Shown here: positions 1 to 11,072 of the stretch, one piece after another
Layout: each line of letters begins with the position of its first letter
How positions within the stretch are numbered: position 1 is the stretch's first letter
NCBI RefSeq assembly: GCF_016809835.1
Contig: NZ_JAFBIL020000001.1
Span: forward strand, 868,001-932,000
Length of the DNA: 64,000 nt
Origin: Massilia soli
Lineage (GTDB): Bacteria; Pseudomonadota; Gammaproteobacteria; Burkholderiales; Burkholderiaceae_D
Reading direction: 5' to 3'
Made by a program: the position numbers and the translations under genes
Notes under the pieces: generated by a model
Seen by the model: only the letters and a program-made list of their open reading frames with translations
The model's database searches: none
What the model was told of the DNA's origin: nothing

Positions 1-195
1 GAAAAGCTGGATGCCGACACCGTCGAATGGTTCAAGGAAAACGGCGGCCTGCAGCGCAAGAACGGCGACCACTTCCGCAAGACCTTGCTGTCGCGCGGCG
101 GCACCGCCGATGCGATGGACCTGTTCCGCAACTTCCGCGGACGCGACGCCAAGATCGAAGCGCTGCTTGAGCGCCGCGGCCTGACCGGCGAGTAA
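1..195 (+). CDS. M3 family oligopeptidase, C-terminal end (partial)
   Basis: The window opens inside this gene. The 64 visible residues (EKLDADTVEWFKENGGL through RRGLTGE) match the C-terminus of the next gene almost residue for residue, including at nucleotide level, so it is a tandem paralogue of the M3 (Dcp/thimet oligopeptidase) peptidase at 370. The catalytic HExxH lies upstream of the window and cannot be seen. The family hydrolyses short peptides with a zinc ion. The stop is TAA and is followed by a 174-base gap holding a copy of the dispersed repeat. Confidence 0.85.
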   Translation, partial: EKLDADTVEWFKENGGLQRKNGDHFRKTLLSRGGTADAMDLFRNFRGRDAKIEALLERRGLTGE

Positions 196-230
196 GGAAG
201 CAATGCCGCGTCAAGTGTGAACCTCAGCAC

Positions 231-263
231 GTCGTGCCCGCGAAGGCGGGCACCCATGCTGAG
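231..263. repeat. Dispersed GTCGT-CCCGCGAA-GCGGG-CCCAT palindromic repeat, copy 1
   Basis: A short palindrome (CCCGCGAAGGCGGG) followed by CACCCATGCTGAG lies between the two peptidase genes. The same core recurs at 3600, 48062, 52998 and 54001, always between genes. This is a REP-like intergenic repeat and no coding function is visible. Confidence 0.75.
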
Positions 264-369
264 CTGGCAGGAGCCGCTTTCGCGCGAACGACGTGCGACT
301 GCCAAAACCGAGTCCACACTTGACCACGACATACCTGCGCCCACTGATACCACCCAGGAGAGACAACAA

Positions 370-2496
370 ATGAATCGTCCCCACATGTTAATCATCGCCG
401 CCAGCCTGGCGGTAGCCAATGCCGCCTACGCCGCGCCTGCGTCGCTGCTGGAAGCATCCAATCCGTTCGCCAAGGTCAGCACGCTGCCGATGAACTACCC
501 GGCCTTCGACAAGATCAAGAACGAGCACTACGAGCCGGCTTTTGCCGAAGGCATGCGCCAGGAGATGGTCGAAGTCGATGCCATCGCCAACAACCCGAAG
601 CCGGCCACGTTCGAGAACACCATCGTCGCGATGGAGCGTTCGGGCCAGCTGCTCAACCGCGTCAGCAGCGTGTTCGGCAACCTGTCGGGCGCCAACACCA
701 ACGACACCATGCAGGCGATTCAGCGCGGCCTGTCGCCAAAGCTGGCGGCCCACAACGACGCGATCCGCCTCAACGAAAAGCTCTACGCCCGCATCAAGAG
801 CCTGTACGACAAGCGCGACCAGCTCAAACTCGACCCGGAATCGAAGTTCCTGCTCGAGCGCTATCACACCGACTTCGTGCGCGCCGGCGCCAAGCTCTCG
901 AGCGCCGACAAGGACAAGCTCAAGGCGTACAACTCCCAGCTCGCGACCTTGCAAACCACCTTCGCTCAGAACGTCCTGAAGGAAGCCAACGCCGCCGCCC
1001 TGGTGGTCGACAAGCGCGAAGAACTGGCCGGCATGTCGGATGCCGCGATCGACGCGGCGGCCGCCAACGCCAAGGCACGCGGCATGGACGGCAAGTTCGT
1101 CATCCCGGTCACCAATACCACCGGCCAGGCGCCGCTGGCGGTGCTGACCAACCGCGCCACGCGCCAGCGCCTGATCGAAGCGTCGATGGGACGCGGCAGC
1201 CGCGGCGGCGAATTCGACAACCGCGATGTCGTCGTCAAGATCGCCAAGCTGCGCGCCGAACGCGCCGCGCTGCTCGGCTATCCAAGCCACGCCGCCTACG
1301 CGCTGGAAGACCAGACGGCGAAAAACACCGAGTCGGTCAACAAGCTGCTGGCCGAATTCGCCAAGCCGGCGGTTGCCAACGCGAAGAAGGAAGCGGAAGA
1401 GATTCAGAAGATGATCGACGCCGAAAAAGGCAGCTTCGGCGTGGCCGCGCATGACTGGTCGTACTACAGCGACAAGGTGCGCGCCGAGCGCTTCGCGTTC
1501 GACCAGAACCAGCTCAAGCCGTACTTCGAACTGAATAACGTGCTGACCAACGGCGTGTTCTTCGCCGCCAACAAGGTGTATGGCCTGAGCTTCAAGGAGC
1601 GCAAGGACCTGCCGGTGTACGACCCTGACGTGCGCGTGTTCGACGTGATCGACGCCAACGGCAAGCCGCTGGCGATCTTTGTCGCCGACTTCTACGCGCG
1701 CTCGAACAAGCGTGGCGGCGCATGGGCCAATGCCTACGTCTCGCAATCGAAGCTGATGGGCACCAAGCCGGTCATCGGCAACCACCTGAACATTCCAAAG
1801 CCCCCGAGCGGCGAAGCGACCCTGCTGACCTACGACGAGCTGCGCACCCTGTTCCACGAGTTCGGCCACGCGCTGCACGGCATGTTCTCGGACGTGAAGT
1901 ACCCGCGCTTCGCAGGCACCCGGGTGCCGCGCGACTTCGTCGAGTTCCCGTCGCAGGTCAACGAGATGTGGGCGGTCTATCCGGAAGTGCTGGCCAACTA
2001 CGCCAAGCATTACAAGACCGGCGAGCCGATGCCGAAGGCTTTGCTCGACAAGGTGATCGCCTCGAAGAAGTTCAACGAAGGCTTCCGCACCACCGAGTAC
2101 CTGGCCGCGTCGATGCTCGACCAGCGCTGGCACCAGCTTGGCGCGAACCAGATCCCGACGGACGTGCTGGGCTTCGAGGCTGAAGCGATGAAGGCCGCGG
2201 GCGTCGACTTCGCCCCGGTACCGGCGCGCTACCGCACCACCTACTTCTCGCACGTGTTCTCGGGCGGTTACTCGGCCGGCTACTACGGCTACCTGTGGAG
2301 CGAAAAGCTGGACGCCGACACGGTGGAATGGTTCAAGGAAAACGGCGGCCTGTCGCGCAAGAACGGCGACTACTTCCGCAAGATGCTGCTGTCGAAAGGC
2401 GGCACCATGGACGCGATGGACATGTACCGCCAGTTCCGCGGGCGTGATGCGAAGATCGAGCCGCTGCTGGACCGCCGCGGCCTGACGGCGAATTAA
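370..2496 (+). CDS. M3 family metallopeptidase (peptidyl-dipeptidase Dcp-like), exported
   Basis: This is a zinc oligopeptidase of the M3 family, 708 residues, the usual length for Dcp-type enzymes. The metal site is visible: HEFGH at residues 496-500, with the third ligand probably E525 in the FVEFPSQ stretch. The start at 370 is preferred over an in-frame codon at 217: an AGGAG site lies at 356-360, and the start gives a clean signal peptide (MNRPHMLIIAASLAVANAAYA). The enzyme therefore probably acts in the periplasm, trimming peptides. It sits directly downstream of a near-identical paralogue, so the pair looks like a tandem duplication. Peptidyl-dipeptidase and general oligopeptidase activity cannot be told apart from sequence alone. 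Confidence 0.93.
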   Translation: MNRPHMLIIAASLAVANAAYAAPASLLEASNPFAKVSTLPMNYPAFDKIKNEHYEPAFAEGMRQEMVEVDAIANNPKPATFENTIVAMERSGQLLNRVSSVFGNLSGANTNDTMQAIQRGLSPKLAAHNDAIRLNEKLYARIKSLYDKRDQLKLDPESKFLLERYHTDFVRAGAKLSSADKDKLKAYNSQLATLQTTFAQNVLKEANAAALVVDKREELAGMSDAAIDAAAANAKARGMDGKFVIPVTNTTGQAPLAVLTNRATRQRLIEASMGRGSRGGEFDNRDVVVKIAKLRAERAALLGYPSHAAYALEDQTAKNTESVNKLLAEFAKPAVANAKKEAEEIQKMIDAEKGSFGVAAHDWSYYSDKVRAERFAFDQNQLKPYFELNNVLTNGVFFAANKVYGLSFKERKDLPVYDPDVRVFDVIDANGKPLAIFVADFYARSNKRGGAWANAYVSQSKLMGTKPVIGNHLNIPKPPSGEATLLTYDELRTLFHEFGHALHGMFSDVKYPRFAGTRVPRDFVEFPSQVNEMWAVYPEVLANYAKHYKTGEPMPKALLDKVIASKKFNEGFRTTEYLAASMLDQRWHQLGANQIPTDVLGFEAEAMKAAGVDFAPVPARYRTTYFSHVFSGGYSAGYYGYLWSEKLDADTVEWFKENGGLSRKNGDYFRKMLLSKGGTMDAMDMYRQFRGRDAKIEPLLDRRGLTAN

Positions 2497-2515
2497 AAAG
2501 CAGGACCGTAACTCG

Positions 2516-2598
2516 TAGGGCGGATAAGCGACAGCGCATCCGCGTGCACGCGTCTCGTTGACGCAAGCACGCGTATGCACTCCGTTTATCCGCCCTAC
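2516..2598. repeat. GTAGGGCGGATAAGC inverted-repeat element
   Basis: The outer arms GTAGGGCGGATAAGC and GTTTATCCGCCCTAC are inverted copies around about 50 bases with further short palindromes. Related copies lie at 15491, 24-kb-distant 37308 and, more degenerate, 44024. This is an intergenic mobile-repeat type of unknown function. Confidence 0.7.
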
Positions 2599-2620
2599 AC
2601 TTTTTTGACGAGCCGACCAT

Positions 2621-3034
2621 ATGACCGACGACGAATTCCTCGCCAGCTTCAGCGCCTGCACCTTGCCGCCCGAGCAGTTCAGCCACGCCGGCCATATCCG
2701 CCTGGCCTGGATCAACCTGCAGCGCCTGGACTTTGAGCCGGCTGTCGAGGCTACCTGCCGCGGCATCCGCGCCTACGCTACCCACCTCGGCGCCGCCACC
2801 AAATTTCACGCCACCATCACCGTCGCGCTGATGCACCTGCTGCGCGCCGCTGGCGCTGGTGAGCGCGACATCAGCTGGTACCAGTTCGTTAACGCCAACC
2901 AGGAGCTGATGCATGATGCGCGCGCCGTCCTCGCCCGCCACTATTCCAGCCAGCTCCTCGACAGCCAGGCGTCGCGCGAGCGCTTCGTTGGCCCCGACCT
3001 GCAGCCGCTGCCCGTGCGAGCCGCTGGGCCGTGA
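2621..3034 (+). CDS. Conserved protein of unknown function
   Basis: A 137-residue soluble protein with no signal peptide or membrane segment. The most distinctive stretch is [11 protein letters not shown] near residue 20, followed by a helical region with [10 protein letters not shown] and a histidine-rich middle. I recall similar small proteins in other proteobacteria but cannot assign a named family or function. Its codon use matches the neighbours, and it is followed at 47 and 12 bases by two more small genes in the same direction, so the three may be co-transcribed. Confidence 0.7.
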   Translation: MTDDEFLASFSACTLPPEQFSHAGHIRLAWINLQRLDFEPAVEATCRGIRAYATHLGAATKFHATITVALMHLLRAAGAGERDISWYQFVNANQELMHDARAVLARHYSSQLLDSQASRERFVGPDLQPLPVRAAGP

Positions 3035-3080
3035 TCGGTATATACTTTCTCACAACAACGCAACCGGAAGCGCCGCAGCA

Positions 3081-3293
3081 ATGAGTGTTCAGGAATTACA
3101 TGGTATTACCCTTGAAGCGATCTTGACCAGGCTGGTCGACCATTATGGTTGGGACCAGCTGGGCAAGCGGATCGTGATTAATTGTTTTCTCAGCGACCCG
3201 AGCATCAGGTCGAGCCTGAAGTTCCTGCGCAAGACGCCGTGGGCACGCAAGGAAGTTGAGGATTTATACCTGAATACGCGTTTTACCAACTAA
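3081..3293 (+). CDS. VF530 family protein (DUF2132)
   Basis: A 70-residue protein with the strongly conserved VF530 signature: [14 protein letters not shown], then INCF and [19 protein letters not shown]. The family is named after a Vibrio fischeri protein of known fold and is thought to bind nucleic acid, but its role is not established. The start chosen is ATG 3081, which gives the family's normal length; an in-frame codon at 2913 would overlap the upstream gene by over 100 bases. It ends 12 bases before the DUF4404 gene. Confidence 0.9.
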   Translation: MSVQELHGITLEAILTRLVDHYGWDQLGKRIVINCFLSDPSIRSSLKFLRKTPWARKEVEDLYLNTRFTN

Positions 3294-3305
3294 AGCGAGC
3301 CTGAT

Positions 3306-3596
3306 ATGTTGAACGACAATGCATCGAACCTGAAGGACCATCTGAAAAGCCTGCACGCGAACCTCGAGCAGACCGAACACGTCGACGACGAGCTGCAGGA
3401 ATTGCTGCGCCAGCTCGATGGCGATATCAAGGCCCTGCTCGACAAAGGCGCCGAGGAGGAGCTCGAGGAAGAGGGCGGTCCTTACGGCCTGGCCGAACGG
3501 ACCCAGGAGATCACGGCGCGCTTCGCAGTCGAGCATCCGACCCTGGAACCGACCTTGCGCGAGCTGGGCCGAATCCTGCAGAACATGGGCATCTAG
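3306..3596 (+). CDS. DUF4404 family protein
   Basis: A 96-residue acidic, mostly helical protein. The N-terminal half (LKSLHANLEQTEHVDDELQE) looks like a short coiled coil. The C-terminal half holds the conserved part: ERTQEITARFAVEHPTLEPT followed by LRELGRILQNMGI, typical of DUF4404. No function is known for the family. It probably shares a transcript with the VF530 gene 12 bases upstream. Confidence 0.85.
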   Translation: MLNDNASNLKDHLKSLHANLEQTEHVDDELQELLRQLDGDIKALLDKGAEEELEEEGGPYGLAERTQEITARFAVEHPTLEPTLRELGRILQNMGI

Positions 3597-3599
3597 ACC

Positions 3600-3700
3600 G
3601 TCATTCGCGTGACAGCGGGAATCCATAACCCGTTCGCGGCATTCGACGGCCATCGCAATGGCATGGCCGGTATCGGTTCCCGCTTTCGCGGGAACGACGA
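3600..3700. repeat. Dispersed GTCGTTCCCGCGAAAGCGGG repeat, paired inverted copy
   Basis: Two inverted copies of the repeat core face each other (GTCATTCGCG...GCGGGAATCCAT and GGTTCCCGCTTTCGCGGGAAC) about 50 bases apart, which would fold into a long hairpin after the DUF4404 stop. It may also act as a transcript end. Confidence 0.7.
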
Positions 3701-3820
3701 GGTGTTTGTCGCAATCGCGACACAAGTTATTGATAGTTAAGACATTTTTCGAGCCCGTCCGGCCTCCCAAAACGGCCGGTCATCGGCTTTGCATAGCGTT
3801 TTCCGGTACAATACCGGCCA

Positions 3821-6100
<2,280 letters not shown>

Positions 6101-6244
6101 GCCCGGTGCCCCGCCGCGCCCACGGTACGAGTGTGGCGCGGCGACCCCGTTGTTACAATAATCAGGGTTGGCGGCCAGCGAACTTACGTACAATCTCACT
6201 CATATATTGCTCCTGCGCACCGGTAACCCGGCCGCTATCCCGAG

Positions 6245-9052
6245 ATGACGTTCCTGCACCTGGCTGACCGGACTCGCCGTGCCCTGGCCGCCGTGCGCCA
6301 AGCGGCGGTGCTGGCGCTCGTCCTCGGCGCCGCGCTGCCGGCCCACGCGCTCGAGCGAGTCACGCTGCAGCTCAAGCACCTTCACCAGTTCCAGTTTGCC
6401 GGCTATTACGCGGCCGTCGAAAAGGGCTACTACCGCGACGCAGGGCTGGCGGTGCAGATTCTGGAAGGCAAGGACGGCAACGAGCCGGAGCGCAATGTCA
6501 TTTCCGGCAAGGCGCAGTTCGGCGTCGGCAGCAGCAGCCTGCTGCTGGCGCGGCTGGCCGGCAAACCGGTGGTTGTGCTCGGCACGATCTTCCAGCACTC
6601 GCCATACGTGTTGCTGGTGGCGCGCCGCGACGGCGTCAAGGACCTGCGCTCGATCATCGGCAAGCGCGTCATGATCGGTTCGCTGACCGACGAACTGACC
6701 CAGGCCGACGAGCTGGTCGCGTTCCTGAAGAAAGAGGGCATCCCGATGTCCAGCACGGTGCGGGTCGACCACAGTTTCGACCCGCAGGACCTGGTCGACG
6801 GCAAGGTTGACGCCTACTCCGGCTATATCACCAACGAGCCGTATTTCCTCGACAGCATCGGCTTTGCCTACGACGTCTTCAGTCCGCGCGCCGCCGGCAT
6901 CGACTTTTACGGCGACAACCTGTTTACCAGCGAAAGCGAGATCGCCCGCCGTCCGGAGCGGGTGCGCGCATTCCGCGAGGCCAGCATGCGCGGCTGGGCC
7001 TATGCGATGAATCACCCCGAAGAGATCGCCGACCTGATCCGCGCCAGGTACAGCAAGCGCCACGAGCGCGAGCACCTGCTGTACGAAGCGCGCCAGATGG
7101 TGCCGCTGGTGCAGCCGGTACTGGTCGAACTTGGCTACACCAATCCCGAGCGCTGGCGCCATATCGCCGACACCTATGCCTCACTGGGCATGTTGCCGGC
7201 GAATGCCTCGTTCGACGGTTTCCTGTACCGTGGCGATACGCCGCTGTACAGGACCTGGCCGTTCCGGATAGCGGTGCTGGGCGCCTTGCTGCTGATCGGC
7301 GCGACCGCGCTGCAGTTTTCACGGCTGGCGCGCGAACGCCGGCGCGCCCGCGAAACGATCCGCCAGGGGGAGCGGCGGTTCCGCACGATGTTCGAGGAAG
7401 CGCCGATGGGCATCGCGCTGATCGATTCGAGCACTGGCGAGTACAAGGACATCAACCCGCGCTACGCGCAGATCGCGGGCCGCTCGTTCGACGAAGTGAT
7501 CAGCGGCAGCTGGACCGATTTCCTGCACCCCGACGACGCCGCCGGGGCGGTCGGATTGAGCCCGGGCGGCGGCGCCGACGCCAAGACCACGGCGCGGCTG
7601 GTGCATCCGGACGGCTCGGTGGTGTGGATCGCCATGTCGGTGGTGGCGGTCGAAACCGAGGCGGGCGCCCACCCGCACCACCTGTGCATGATCGAAGACG
7701 TGACCGAGAAGAAGAAATCGGAAGCGCTGATCTGGCAGCAGGCCAATTTCGACCCGCTGACGCAATTGCCGAACCGGCGCATGTTCCACGACCGCCTGGA
7801 AGTCGAGATCGGCAGGAGCCGGCGCGAAGCGCTGCGCACCGCGATCCTGTTCATCGACCTCGACCACTTCAAGGAAGTCAACGACACCCTCGGCCACCAT
7901 CAGGGCGACGTGCTGCTGATCGAGGCATCGGAGCGCATCCGCGCCTGCGTGCGCGCCACCGACACCGTGGCGCGGCTGGGCGGCGACGAGTTCACCGTGA
8001 TCCTGTCGGGGCTCGACAGCGCCACCTGCAGCGACGTGATCGCGCAAAAGATCCTCGACACCTTGCAGGCGCCGTTCGTGCTGGGCCAGGAACAGGCGTT
8101 CGTGTCGGCCAGCATCGGCATCACGCTGTACCCGGACGACGCCACCGAGGTCGACGAGCTGCTGAAACATGCCGACCAGGCCATGTACGCGGCCAAAGGC
8201 GCGGGCCGCAACCGCTTCAGCTACTTCACCCCGGCGCTGCAGGTGGCCGCACTGAACCGCATGCGCCTGACCAACGACCTGCGCGGCGCCGTCAAGGGCA
8301 ACCAGCTGCGCGTGTATTTCCAGCCGATCGTGCACCTGCGCACGGGACGCATCCACAAGGCCGAGGCGCTGGTGCGCTGGCAGCATCCGCAGCGCGGGCT
8401 GGTCAGCCCGCTCGAATTCATCCCGCTGGCCGAGTCGAGCGGCCTGATCGTTGAAATCGGCGAGTGGGTGTTCAAGGAGGCGGCGCGCTGGGTGCGCCAG
8501 TGGCGCAGCCAGCATCACCCGGACTTCCAGGTCAGCGTCAACCAGTCGCCGCTCGAGTTCCAGCGCGACGGGCAGGGCTACGAGCACTGGTTCGCGCACT
8601 TGCAAGAGCTGGGGCTGAAAGGCTCGGCGATCCTGGTCGAAATTACCGAAGGCTTGCTGCTGGACGCAGGCAGCGGCGTCACCGACAAGCTGCTGCAGCT
8701 GCGCGACCACGGCATCCAGGTCGCGCTGGACGATTTCGGCACCGGGTATTCCTCGCTGTCCTACCTGAAGAAATTCGATATCGACTACCTCAAGATCGAC
8801 CGCTCGTTCACCCGCAACCTGGCGCCGCAGTCGAGCGACATGGCGCTGTCGGAAGCGATCATCGTGATGGCCCACAAGCTCGGCCTGAAAGTGGTTGCCG
8901 AAGGGGTCGAAACGGCCGAGCAGCGCGCCTTGCTGCTGCGGGCCGGTTGCGACTACGGCCAGGGCTATCTGTTCGCGCCGCCGCTGCCTGCCGCCGAATT
9001 CGACGCGATGCTCAAGGCGCAGCTGGCGATTGCCGACGGCGCGCGCCGTTAG
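6245..9052 (+). CDS. Periplasmic NMT1/THI5-like sensor with PAS, GGDEF and EAL domains
   Basis: A 935-residue membrane signalling protein. Order: signal peptide (1-36), a periplasmic substrate-binding domain of the NMT1/THI5 type (about 40-330, LKHLHQFQFAGYYAAVEKGYY), one membrane segment (about 337-357), PAS (375-495), GGDEF (500-660) and EAL (680-925). The GGDEF motif is intact at 579-583 with an inhibitory RxxD site (R570-D573) five residues before it. The EAL domain keeps EAL (707-709), EITEG, DDFGTG and KIDRSF, so cyclase and phosphodiesterase could both be active. NMT1/THI5 domains bind thiamine-pyrimidine precursors and related small molecules, so the ligand is probably such a compound (inference). 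The next gene also makes c-di-GMP. Confidence 0.93.
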   Translation: MTFLHLADRTRRALAAVRQAAVLALVLGAALPAHALERVTLQLKHLHQFQFAGYYAAVEKGYYRDAGLAVQILEGKDGNEPERNVISGKAQFGVGSSSLLLARLAGKPVVVLGTIFQHSPYVLLVARRDGVKDLRSIIGKRVMIGSLTDELTQADELVAFLKKEGIPMSSTVRVDHSFDPQDLVDGKVDAYSGYITNEPYFLDSIGFAYDVFSPRAAGIDFYGDNLFTSESEIARRPERVRAFREASMRGWAYAMNHPEEIADLIRARYSKRHEREHLLYEARQMVPLVQPVLVELGYTNPERWRHIADTYASLGMLPANASFDGFLYRGDTPLYRTWPFRIAVLGALLLIGATALQFSRLARERRRARETIRQGERRFRTMFEEAPMGIALIDSSTGEYKDINPRYAQIAGRSFDEVISGSWTDFLHPDDAAGAVGLSPGGGADAKTTARLVHPDGSVVWIAMSVVAVETEAGAHPHHLCMIEDVTEKKKSEALIWQQANFDPLTQLPNRRMFHDRLEVEIGRSRREALRTAILFIDLDHFKEVNDTLGHHQGDVLLIEASERIRACVRATDTVARLGGDEFTVILSGLDSATCSDVIAQKILDTLQAPFVLGQEQAFVSASIGITLYPDDATEVDELLKHADQAMYAAKGAGRNRFSYFTPALQVAALNRMRLTNDLRGAVKGNQLRVYFQPIVHLRTGRIHKAEALVRWQHPQRGLVSPLEFIPLAESSGLIVEIGEWVFKEAARWVRQWRSQHHPDFQVSVNQSPLEFQRDGQGYEHWFAHLQELGLKGSAILVEITEGLLLDAGSGVTDKLLQLRDHGIQVALDDFGTGYSSLSYLKKFDIDYLKIDRSFTRNLAPQSSDMALSEAIIVMAHKLGLKVVAEGVETAEQRALLLRAGCDYGQGYLFAPPLPAAEFDAMLKAQLAIADGARR

Positions 9053-9242
9053 AAGCTGCGCACTAATTCTTCACGGTACAACCGTACAACCATCAATACC
9101 GTGTAATATAGTTCCTTTGGGAAACACCTATTACAATTTTGCTATGCAAATGCAAGCTATCCAACGCCATTTTGCAGCGGAAAATTGATCGGACGCGGCA
9201 ATCCCTGCGGGCCGGAGGAAGTCTCTCAAGCGAGGAACTGTA

Positions 9243-10394
9243 GTGATCGACATTAAAACTTTCGTGCTGGTGCTCGCCATCGGCAATATTGGCCTGGCGG
9301 TGCTGATGGCAGGTTACGCCCATTCGCAGCGCCATGCCGCGATGCGCATCTGGACCTGGTCCAAGCTGGTGGTCGGCTCGGCCTACCTGATGGGCTGGCT
9401 GCAGGCGCCGGTGCCGGCGCTGTGGCACAGCGTTTCCGCGAACTCCCTGGTGATGGTCGGCATTACGCTGGAAGTGGCCGCTTACTGCACCTTCTTCGGC
9501 TTCAAGGGCTGGAAGCGGGTGTTGTACCCGTTCGCGGCGCTGTCGATCATTGCCTACATTGGCCTGCGCCTATCCGGCGCCGCGTTGCCGTACGCGACAG
9601 GCCTGATGTCGAGCGTGGTCGCGGTGATGATCGGCGCGATCGCGTTCGCGCTGCTGCGTCCGGCAAGCGACAGCACGCTGCTGCGCCGCATTATCGGCGT
9701 CAACGACGCCAGCTTCTTCCTGGCGATGAGCGCGCGTGCGCTGTCGGACCTGATGCCCGGCACCTTCACCTTGCTGTCGCCGCACGCGGCGCACGCGTTC
9801 ACGTTTGTCACCGGCTATCTGCTGGTGATCGTCAACGGCTTCGGCTTCCTGCTGCTATGCAAGGAAAAAGACGACCGCGAGATGGCGCTGCTGGCCACCA
9901 CCGACAGCCTGACCGGGCTGGCGAACCGGCGCGCCTTCTTCGAGCGCACCGAAGCGGCGCGCATGCTGGCGGCGCGGCTGCGCAAGCCGATCTCGCTGAT
10001 GATGCTCGACATCGACCATTTCAAGTCGCTCAACGACCGCTTCGGCCACGCCTGCGGCGACCAGGCGCTGTGCGTGTTCGCCGACACCGCGCGTTCGGAG
10101 CTGCGCGAGCACGACATCATGGGCCGGCTGGGCGGCGAGGAATTCGCGCTGGCGCTGCCGGGCACCGACCTGACTGGCGCAATGCAGGCCGCTGAGCGGC
10201 TGCGCGAAGCGGTCGAACGGGTGATCTTGCCGAATCACGGCTACGCGATGACGGTGAGCATCGGCGTCGTGCTGATCGACCCCAACGAAGACATCAACGC
10301 CGCGCTGGCGCGGGCCGACCAGGCGCTGTACCAGGCCAAGAGTGGCGGGCGCAACCGGGTGAAGAATGGCGAGCCGATGCTCAAGTTCGCTTAA
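9243..10394 (+). CDS. Membrane diguanylate cyclase (GGDEF)
   Basis: A 383-residue protein beginning with GTG 9243, preceded by a GAGGA site at 9231-9235. About seven hydrophobic segments fill residues 5-205 (for example LVMVGITLEVAAYCTFF and FVTGYLLVIVNGFGFLLL). A GGDEF domain follows with GGEEF at 297-301 and an inhibitory RxxD site (R288-D291) five residues before it. It should make c-di-GMP at the inner membrane and be product-inhibited. There is no EAL domain. The input signal recognised by the membrane part is unknown. It lies 190 bases after the GGDEF-EAL gene on the same strand. Confidence 0.92.
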   Translation: MIDIKTFVLVLAIGNIGLAVLMAGYAHSQRHAAMRIWTWSKLVVGSAYLMGWLQAPVPALWHSVSANSLVMVGITLEVAAYCTFFGFKGWKRVLYPFAALSIIAYIGLRLSGAALPYATGLMSSVVAVMIGAIAFALLRPASDSTLLRRIIGVNDASFFLAMSARALSDLMPGTFTLLSPHAAHAFTFVTGYLLVIVNGFGFLLLCKEKDDREMALLATTDSLTGLANRRAFFERTEAARMLAARLRKPISLMMLDIDHFKSLNDRFGHACGDQALCVFADTARSELREHDIMGRLGGEEFALALPGTDLTGAMQAAERLREAVERVILPNHGYAMTVSIGVVLIDPNEDINAALARADQALYQAKSGGRNRVKNGEPMLKFA

Positions 10395-10431
10395 GCAAGC
10401 GCGGGGATTTTCGCTATTTTTCGAAAAACCC

Positions 10432-10461
10432 TTGCGCAGGTCGAAAGGTATTTGCTATGAT
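10432..10461 (+). promoter_or_regulatory. Likely sigma-70 promoter of the tRNA-Val/tRNA-Asp transcript
   Basis: TTGCGC (10432-10437) and TATGAT (10456-10461) are separated by 18 bases and end 64 bases before tRNA-Val. There is no other good promoter in the gap after the cyclase gene. Confidence 0.55.
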
Positions 10462-10525
10462 TCGGCCTCTTCAGACGCGATGACAAGCGTCGGATGCAAG
10501 AAGTCTCTGAGTTAAGCGAGCATAT

Positions 10526-10601
10526 GGGTGCTTAGCTCAGTTGGTAGAGCGGCGCCCTTACAAGGCGTAGGTCGGGAGTTCGAGCCTCTCAGCACCCACC
10601 A
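10526..10601 (+). tRNA. tRNA-Val (anticodon TAC)
   Basis: A 76-base cloverleaf with acceptor arms GGGTGCT/AGCACCC, D arm AGCTCAGTTGGTAGAGC, anticodon loop CTTACAA (TAC) closed by a five-pair stem, T loop TTCGAGC and an encoded CCA at 10599-10601. All stems pair. The downstream tRNA-Asp starts 49 bases later and is likely on the same transcript. Confidence 0.97.
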
Positions 10602-10650
10602 AGACTCAGAGTCCTGCATCATGATCAGCAACACCGATCAGAGTAAAAAC

Positions 10651-10727
10651 GGAGTGGTAGTTCAGTTGGTTAGAATACCGGCCTGTCACGCCGGGGGTCG
10701 CGGGTTCGAGCCCCGTCCGCTCCGCCA
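10651..10727 (+). tRNA. tRNA-Asp (anticodon GTC)
   Basis: A 77-base cloverleaf with acceptor arms GGAGTGG/CCGCTCC, D loop GTTCAGTTGGTTAGAAT, anticodon loop CTGTCAC (GTC), T loop TTCGAGC and an encoded CCA at 10725-10727. The last 20 bases (from 10708) recur twice further downstream as part of a 155-base tandem repeat. Confidence 0.97.
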
Positions 10728-10737
10728 GCAAAAAGAG

Positions 10738-10766
10738 AAAAGGTCCGACAGTGTCGGGCCTTTTTT
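10738..10766 (+). terminator. Rho-independent terminator after tRNA-Asp (repeat unit 1)
   Basis: AAAAGGTCCGACA pairs with TGTCGGGCC and is followed by six Ts. It lies 11 bases after the tRNA-Asp CCA. Confidence 0.9.
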
Positions 10767-10892
10767 CGTTTCCACGGTCAGAGCGTTCCCCCTGCGGGGA
10801 ACGCGGTTTAGGGCTCGAAGGGATTTCCTTGCAAGGAAATCCGCGGCCTGCGGCACGTAGGCGAGCCCCGTCCGCTCCGCCAGCAAAAAGAG

Positions 10893-10921
10893 AAAAGGTC
10901 CGACAGTGTCGGGCCTTTTTT
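10893..10921 (+). terminator. Second copy of the tRNA-Asp terminator (repeat unit 2)
   Basis: This is identical to the terminator 155 bases upstream. As the first copy should already stop transcription, it looks like a passenger of the duplication. Confidence 0.85.
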
Positions 10922-11040
10922 CGTTTCCACGGTCAGAGCGTTCCCCCTGCGGGGAACGCGGTTTGGGGCTCGAAGGGATTTCCTTGCAAGGAAATCCGCG
11001 GCCTGCGGCACGTAGGCGAGCCCCGTCCGTTCCGCCAGTC

Positions 11041-11072
11041 AAAAAAGGGTCCGACACTGTCGGGCCCTTTTT
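11041..11072 (+). terminator. Third, diverged copy of the tRNA-Asp terminator
   Basis: AAAAAAGGGTCCGACA / TGTCGGGCCCTTTTT. The stem is one pair longer than in units 1 and 2, and the inner base change keeps pairing, so the hairpin has been maintained. This may be the ancestral end of the tRNA operon. Confidence 0.85.

Noticed and set aside
388-2766. A 792-residue open frame opposite the M3 peptidase
   Set aside because: It shows the Ala/Arg/His/Val-rich composition typical of antisense frames and has no start context or domain.
9053-9242. A c-di-GMP riboswitch before the diguanylate cyclase
   Set aside because: I looked for the GEMM-type conserved core and did not find it. The stretch has only a normal ribosome-binding site and no strong paired structure.
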